A stretch of DNA of 64,000 bases from Algibacter miyuki (GTDB lineage Bacteria; Bacteroidota; Bacteroidia; Flavobacteriales; Flavobacteriaceae), in contig NZ_JAUFQP010000007.1 in NCBI RefSeq assembly GCF_030409805.1, positions 310,001 to 374,000 on the forward strand, given 5' to 3'. Below the pieces are notes generated by a model, which did not search any database, was not told where the DNA came from, and saw only the letters and a program-made list of their open reading frames with translations. Positions within the stretch are counted from its first letter, which is position 1. Every line of letters starts with the position of its first letter. Both the position numbers and the translations under genes were made by a program. Below, one piece after another: positions 59,612 through 64,000 of the stretch.

Positions 59612-62600
59612 ATGAAGTTTTTTACAAGCATAATAATGGTTTTAATTGGTTTTTGTGGCATGGCGCAGAACCAAACTTCCATTTATAAAACGAAAAAAGT
59701 TGCAGTAAAACCCATTATCCAAATTGATAGTGTTAGCATTAATTCGAGTAGGTTTTCTGTACAAAAAACGGATAGTACTTTAATTGATTCTAGCTTTTAC
59801 ACTGTCAATTTTCCAAAAGCTGTATTGATGTTCAAAGAACCGATTGAAATAGATTCGATAATTATAAATTATTTAAAATTCCCGGAGTTTCTAACCAAAA
59901 CTTATCGTCAATTAGACGAACATATTATTGTTAAAAATACGCGTAACCTCAATAATTTATATAAACTATCACAGCCTAACACCTCTAAAACCTTTATTCC
60001 TTTTGATGGTTTGACGACTTCCGGAAGTATTTCTCGTGGGGTGACTATTGGTAATAATCAAAATTCAGTTTTAAACAGCGAACTCGATCTTCAAATTACA
60101 GGAAAGCTCAACGATAAAGTTTCGCTTCGCGCTTCCATTCAAGATGCTAATATTCCGTTACAGGAAAGCGGATACAGCCAGCGTTTAGATGAGTTTGATC
60201 AAGTTTTTATTGAATTATTTACCAATGAGTGGCAAATTAGAGCAGGCGATATCGATTTGGTTAATACCGATTCCTATTTTGCTAATTTCTCCAAACGTGT
60301 ACAAGGTTTAAACTTTAATTTAAAATTGGGAGAGGATAACTCTAAAACCGATTTATTTGCCGCCGGTGCATTAGTTAGAGGCCAATTTACAACCAGTCAA
60401 TTTACAGCTCAAGAAGGCAACCAAGGCCCTTATAAATTACAAGGCACCAATGGCGAATTGTTTGTCCTTATTGTTTCGGGCAGCGAAACCGTTTATGTTA
60501 ACGGCGTTGCAGTGAGTCGCGGTGAAGGCGAAGATTACATTATTGATTATAACGCTGGCGAAATTATATTTAACTCCACGTTCCCAATAACTTCGGAAAT
60601 GCGTATTACCGTCGATTATCAATTTAGCGATAGAAATTATTCGCGATTTGTAGCCTATGGTGGAGGTGGTTTTGAGAGTGATAAACTAAAACTTGGAGTT
60701 TCGATTTATTCTGAAAACGATGCCAAAAACCAACCTTTACAGCAAAACCTTTCCGAAGAACAAGTCAACATTTTAGCTAATGCTGGTGATGATAAATCGT
60801 TAATGGTCGCACCTTCTGCCGTTCAAGAAGCTTTAAATGACAATCGGATTTTATACAAAAAAGAATTTATTGATGGCGCTGAAGCTTTCGTGTTTTCTAA
60901 TAACGAAGCTGATGAATTATACAGGGTTACCTTCTCTTTCGTTGGAACTGGTTTGGGCGATTATAATTTAGGCAGCACCAACGCTATCAATAACATTTAT
61001 GAATATGTTGGAGTTTCTCAGGGAAACTACGCCCCTGTTGTGCAACTTATAGCGCCTACAAAATTACAAATTGCTGTGGTTAACGGAAGTTATCATCCTT
61101 CGGAAAAAACAATGATTAATTTTGAAGCTTCGGGAAGTAAAAATGATTTAAACTTATTTTCGAAAACTGACGACACCAACAACGACGGTTTTGCAGGAAA
61201 ATTAAATATCGAACAGCAACTTATAAAAACGGATAGTCTTTGGAATGTAAATGCGCTTTTTGATAGTGATTATATCAGTTCGAATTTCAGAAATATTGAA
61301 GGCCTTTACAACCCCGAATTTAATAGAGATTGGAATTTAGACCTCACCAACCTCAATGGTATTGGCACAAACCTTGGCAACCAATTACTTGTAAATTCAG
61401 GGTTTCGGGTGTTTCATCCTACTAAAGGAACGGCTAATTATCAATTTGAACATTTAAATTTTTCTGATGGTTTCAACGGGAATCGTCATATAGCACAAGC
61501 TAATTTATTTTTTGATAAATTTCAGATTACGTCCAATTCCAGTTTTCTAAACGCAAATTCAAACCAAAATACTTCAACGTTTTTACGCTCGTATAATCGT
61601 TTTTCTTATAGTTTGAAATCGAGTTGGGTTGGCGCTATTTTGGCCATTGAGGATAATCAGCAAACTGATATTAGCACCAGACAACTAACAGCATTAAGTC
61701 AGAAATATAAATCGTACGAGGCATTTTTTGGTGTTGGTGATAGCACTAAAGTCTTTGCCGAAATAGGTTATAAAAATCGTGTAAACGATAGTTTAAGAAA
61801 CAACATACTGCAAAAAGTAAACACATCGAACACGTTTTACTTAGATTCAAAATTAGTTCAGAATAAAAATACCAACCTCGCTTTATTTGCCAATTACAGA
61901 ACGCTGAAAAGTGAAGACAACACGGTAGAAAACGAGCAATCGTTAAATTCTCGATTGCAATTCAATCAAAAGTTATTTAAGCAAGTGGTACAATGGAATA
62001 CTATTTTCGAAACCAATTCGGGCACTTTACCGCAACAAGATTTCACTTACGTGGAAGTTGAAGCTGGGCAAGGCACCTACGCTTGGATAGATTATAACGA
62101 AAACGGCATTCAGGAACTAGACGAATTTGAAATTGCAGCATTTCAAGATCAAGGAAAATATGTACGTGTATTGCTACCCAATCAAGTCTATATTAAAACG
62201 CACCAGAACAGGTTGAGCCAAACGTTAACTATAAACCCATCGAAATGGACGGTTTCAAAAAAGAAATTTGAGCAGTTTTGGTCGCACTTCTACACACAAA
62301 CCGCTTATTTAATTGATCGGAAAATAAAGCGTGAAGGTGCACAATTCAACCTGAATCCTTTTGAAAAAAACTCCAAAGACCAACTGGGGCTGCAGCTAAA
62401 TTTTAGAAACGTATTGTTTTTTAATAGAGGTAAACAACATTACACTACGTCGTACACTTATTTAGACAATACCACGCGCAGTGTGCTTTCCATAGGGTTT
62501 ATTGAAAACAGTGTTCAAAGCCATCAACTGCATTTCAATCATAAAATATCAGGAAATTGGCTCGTTAATTTACTATCAACTTTTGAAAATAACGAGAGTA

Positions 62601-63034
62601 TTAGTGAAAATTATTCAAGTCGGAATTACAACTTTGATGAAACCAGACTGAACCCAAAATTATCATATTTATTTAATGATAGTTCTAGTTTTGATATCTT
62701 CTATCAGTTTGAAGATAAAACCAATACTATCGGTGATTTAGAATCATTACAACAACAAAAATATGGCGCATCTTTCACGTTAAACAATAAAGATAAAGGA
62801 GCGATAAATGGTGAGTTTAACTTTCTTTCCAATCAGTTTGAAGGTTCCGCAAGCACACCTGTAGCCTACCAAATGCTTGAAGGTTTACAGCCTGGAAAAA
62901 ACTATACTTGGACGCTTTTAGCTCAAAAAAAACTGACTCGTTTTTTAGATTTAAACTTTAGCTACTTCGGAAGAAAAACAGAAACGAGTAAAACCATACA
63001 TACAGGATCGTTTCAACTGAAAGCGTATTTCTAA
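59612..63034 (+). CDS. Very large envelope protein with predicted outer-membrane barrel
   Basis: 1140 residues with a signal peptide (ending GMAQN). The N-terminal third contains DGLTTSGSISRGVTIGNNQN and LDLQITGKLNDKVSLRASIQD. A beta-rich segment (about 285-340) includes YVNGVAVSRGEGEDYIIDYN. The last ~700 residues are alternating amphipathic strands with many Tyr, Phe and Asn, ending in FQLKAYF, typical of a terminal barrel strand. I recognise no named family and would call it an outer-membrane barrel of unknown function. It is a single gene; its stop overlaps the convergent M28 gene by 4 bases. Confidence 0.75.
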   Translation: MKFFTSIIMVLIGFCGMAQNQTSIYKTKKVAVKPIIQIDSVSINSSRFSVQKTDSTLIDSSFYTVNFPKAVLMFKEPIEIDSIIINYLKFPEFLTKTYRQLDEHIIVKNTRNLNNLYKLSQPNTSKTFIPFDGLTTSGSISRGVTIGNNQNSVLNSELDLQITGKLNDKVSLRASIQDANIPLQESGYSQRLDEFDQVFIELFTNEWQIRAGDIDLVNTDSYFANFSKRVQGLNFNLKLGEDNSKTDLFAAGALVRGQFTTSQFTAQEGNQGPYKLQGTNGELFVLIVSGSETVYVNGVAVSRGEGEDYIIDYNAGEIIFNSTFPITSEMRITVDYQFSDRNYSRFVAYGGGGFESDKLKLGVSIYSENDAKNQPLQQNLSEEQVNILANAGDDKSLMVAPSAVQEALNDNRILYKKEFIDGAEAFVFSNNEADELYRVTFSFVGTGLGDYNLGSTNAINNIYEYVGVSQGNYAPVVQLIAPTKLQIAVVNGSYHPSEKTMINFEASGSKNDLNLFSKTDDTNNDGFAGKLNIEQQLIKTDSLWNVNALFDSDYISSNFRNIEGLYNPEFNRDWNLDLTNLNGIGTNLGNQLLVNSGFRVFHPTKGTANYQFEHLNFSDGFNGNRHIAQANLFFDKFQITSNSSFLNANSNQNTSTFLRSYNRFSYSLKSSWVGAILAIEDNQQTDISTRQLTALSQKYKSYEAFFGVGDSTKVFAEIGYKNRVNDSLRNNILQKVNTSNTFYLDSKLVQNKNTNLALFANYRTLKSEDNTVENEQSLNSRLQFNQKLFKQVVQWNTIFETNSGTLPQQDFTYVEVEAGQGTYAWIDYNENGIQELDEFEIAAFQDQGKYVRVLLPNQVYIKTHQNRLSQTLTINPSKWTVSKKKFEQFWSHFYTQTAYLIDRKIKREGAQFNLNPFEKNSKDQLGLQLNFRNVLFFNRGKQHYTTSYTYLDNTTRSVLSIGFIENSVQSHQLHFNHKISGNWLVNLLSTFENNESISENYSSRNYNFDETRLNPKLSYLFNDSSSFDIFYQFEDKTNTIGDLESLQQQKYGASFTLNNKDKGAINGEFNFLSNQFEGSASTPVAYQMLEGLQPGKNYTWTLLAQKKLTRFLDLNFSYFGRKTETSKTIHTGSFQLKAYF

Positions 63035-63948
63035 AACCCAGATTGGTCTATTTTTTCGAATACCTTCATAATAGTTTCCACAGCATGGATATAGAATTCA
63101 GGTTGAATATTCTCAAAATCGTCTGTTGGTTCGTGGTAGTCTTCATGATCGGCCACTCCAAAATACAAAAAAGGCACTTTCTTTTTATGAAAATTGGCAT
63201 GATCGGAAGAGTAAGTCCAATTTTCTAAGCCATCGAAACCATCATGCCCTTTGACAAGCTTGATCTTTTTGCTGATTTCAACTTCAGAAACCATGTTTTT
63301 TAAAATTTCATTATAAGCTGTTCCTACAACGAATAATTCATTTTGATGGCTACGCCCAATCATATCCATATTCATGTTTAAAACCACGTTATTGTTTGTC
63401 ATTATAGCAGTTTTCACAAAATACTCAGAACCTTTTAAACCTAATTCTTCAGCATCAAAAGCAGCTAAAATTACACTGTGCTTAGGCGGGTACTTTTTTA
63501 AATATTCAGCAAAACTAAATAAAGCTGATACTCCCGAAGCATTATCATCTGCGCCATTATATATCTTACCGCGCTTTACCCCTTCATGATCGTAATGCGC
63601 ACTTATAACGATGTATTTCTTCTCAAAACCTGAACCTTTAATTAAACCTAAAACATTAACACCATCATAATCCTTATTACTTCTAGAAAACTGAAATGCT
63701 TGCTCGTAATTTTGAACTAATGGTAAAACATCTAAACTATAAAACTGGTTTACAATATACTTTCTAGCTTTTATTCCTCCATCTGTACCGGTTCGTCGCC
63801 CTTCAAAAGCATCAGATGATAAGGATTTTAAGTGTTTCAACAAGGCTGTTTTACTAAATAAAGCATCGGCATTAGTACAAATTTGTGAATTTCCTTCAAT
63901 CGAAAACAAGAGGCAAATCGATATAATAATTGTTAAAAATTTGGGCAT
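63031..63948 (-). CDS. Secreted M28-family zinc aminopeptidase
   Basis: I start at the ATG at 63948 (MPKFLTIIIS), not the TTG 9 bases earlier; 305 residues. Signal peptide ends GNSQI. Zinc-peptidase residues are in order: His in VISAHYDHEG, bridging Asp in NGADDNASG, Glu in DAEELGL, Asp in NMNMDMIG and His in DYHEPTDDF, so both metals can be bound. M28 aminopeptidases remove N-terminal residues from peptides in the periplasm or outside. The upstream region runs off the right edge. Confidence 0.92.
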   Translation of the reverse strand: MPKFLTIIISICLLFSIEGNSQICTNADALFSKTALLKHLKSLSSDAFEGRRTGTDGGIKARKYIVNQFYSLDVLPLVQNYEQAFQFSRSNKDYDGVNVLGLIKGSGFEKKYIVISAHYDHEGVKRGKIYNGADDNASGVSALFSFAEYLKKYPPKHSVILAAFDAEELGLKGSEYFVKTAIMTNNNVVLNMNMDMIGRSHQNELFVVGTAYNEILKNMVSEVEISKKIKLVKGHDGFDGLENWTYSSDHANFHKKKVPFLYFGVADHEDYHEPTDDFENIQPEFYIHAVETIMKVFEKIDQSGF

Positions 63949-64000
63949 AAAAAGCAATGATATTTAATTTTTCATCTGAATGAATATACTCATATTTGGT

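Overview
The window reads as a chromosomal segment of a marine-type member of the Flavobacteriaceae (Bacteroidetes). The evidence is AT-rich DNA; many matches to the Bacteroidetes -7 promoter box TAnnTTTG; TonB-dependent receptors; secreted proteins whose signal peptides end in AxA-Q; lineage-typical families (DUF3098, DUF3127, DUF4301, DUF2490, SemiSWEET, bacterial GGGP synthase, LytS/LytTR pairs); and a dispersed palindromic repeat of a type I associate with this family. I see no rRNA, tRNA, CRISPR array, transposase or phage gene. The first gene is cut by the left edge.

Layout. 1-9.4 kb: truncated LuxE-type acyl-protein synthetase, omega-amidase, two paralogous coiled-coil envelope proteins, a membrane-anchored MutS-like ATPase, a Bax-inhibitor-1 protein with a membrane zinc peptidase, an SDR-DUF2867 protein and alanine dehydrogenase. 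9.7-14.3 kb: SemiSWEET, leuS with an enlarged insertion, and an EamA transporter. 14.4-26.7 kb: ftsX, trpB (with a stop codon inside the conserved SGRGDKD motif), DUF3098, uppP and truB. An 8.2-kb block between DUF3098 and uppP, mostly on the minus strand, encodes a TonB receptor, a GH63-type glycosylglycerate hydrolase, a sodium:solute symporter and glycerate kinase, with a divergent LacI regulator. I infer that it imports and degrades mannosyl- or glucosylglycerate. 26.7-29.6 kb: TonB-like protein, thioredoxin-like protein, tag, DUF2490.

29.7-37.3 kb: a TPR/LytS-type histidine kinase and LytTR regulator, followed by five tightly spaced plus-strand genes of unknown role (a small protein, a lipoprotein, a protein with a possible LSm-like segment, a longer paralogue of the small protein fused to a DUF6882-like domain, and an M48 peptidase-TerB fusion). 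This is the best candidate for an undescribed system.

37.3-49.6 kb: aat, DUF3127, flavin reductase, an orphan histidine kinase, a zinc-ribbon membrane protein, HIT, greA with two terminator-like hairpins in its leader, a Rieske-like lipoprotein, a TPP-riboswitch-controlled TonB receptor, arfB, DUF4301, a NadR-like kinase, PnuC, GGGP synthase and a phosphopantetheinyl transferase. 49.7-64 kb: ahcY, tyrS, an Ig-like lipoprotein, a ComF-like phosphoribosyltransferase, glyS, an Lrp regulator, an OmpA lipoprotein, xth, an 1140-residue envelope protein and an M28 peptidase.

Most of the window is ordinary housekeeping. The notable items are the trpB nonsense codon, the glycosylglycerate locus inside a cell-envelope cluster, the unknown 32-37 kb operon, the greA leader and the dispersed repeats.
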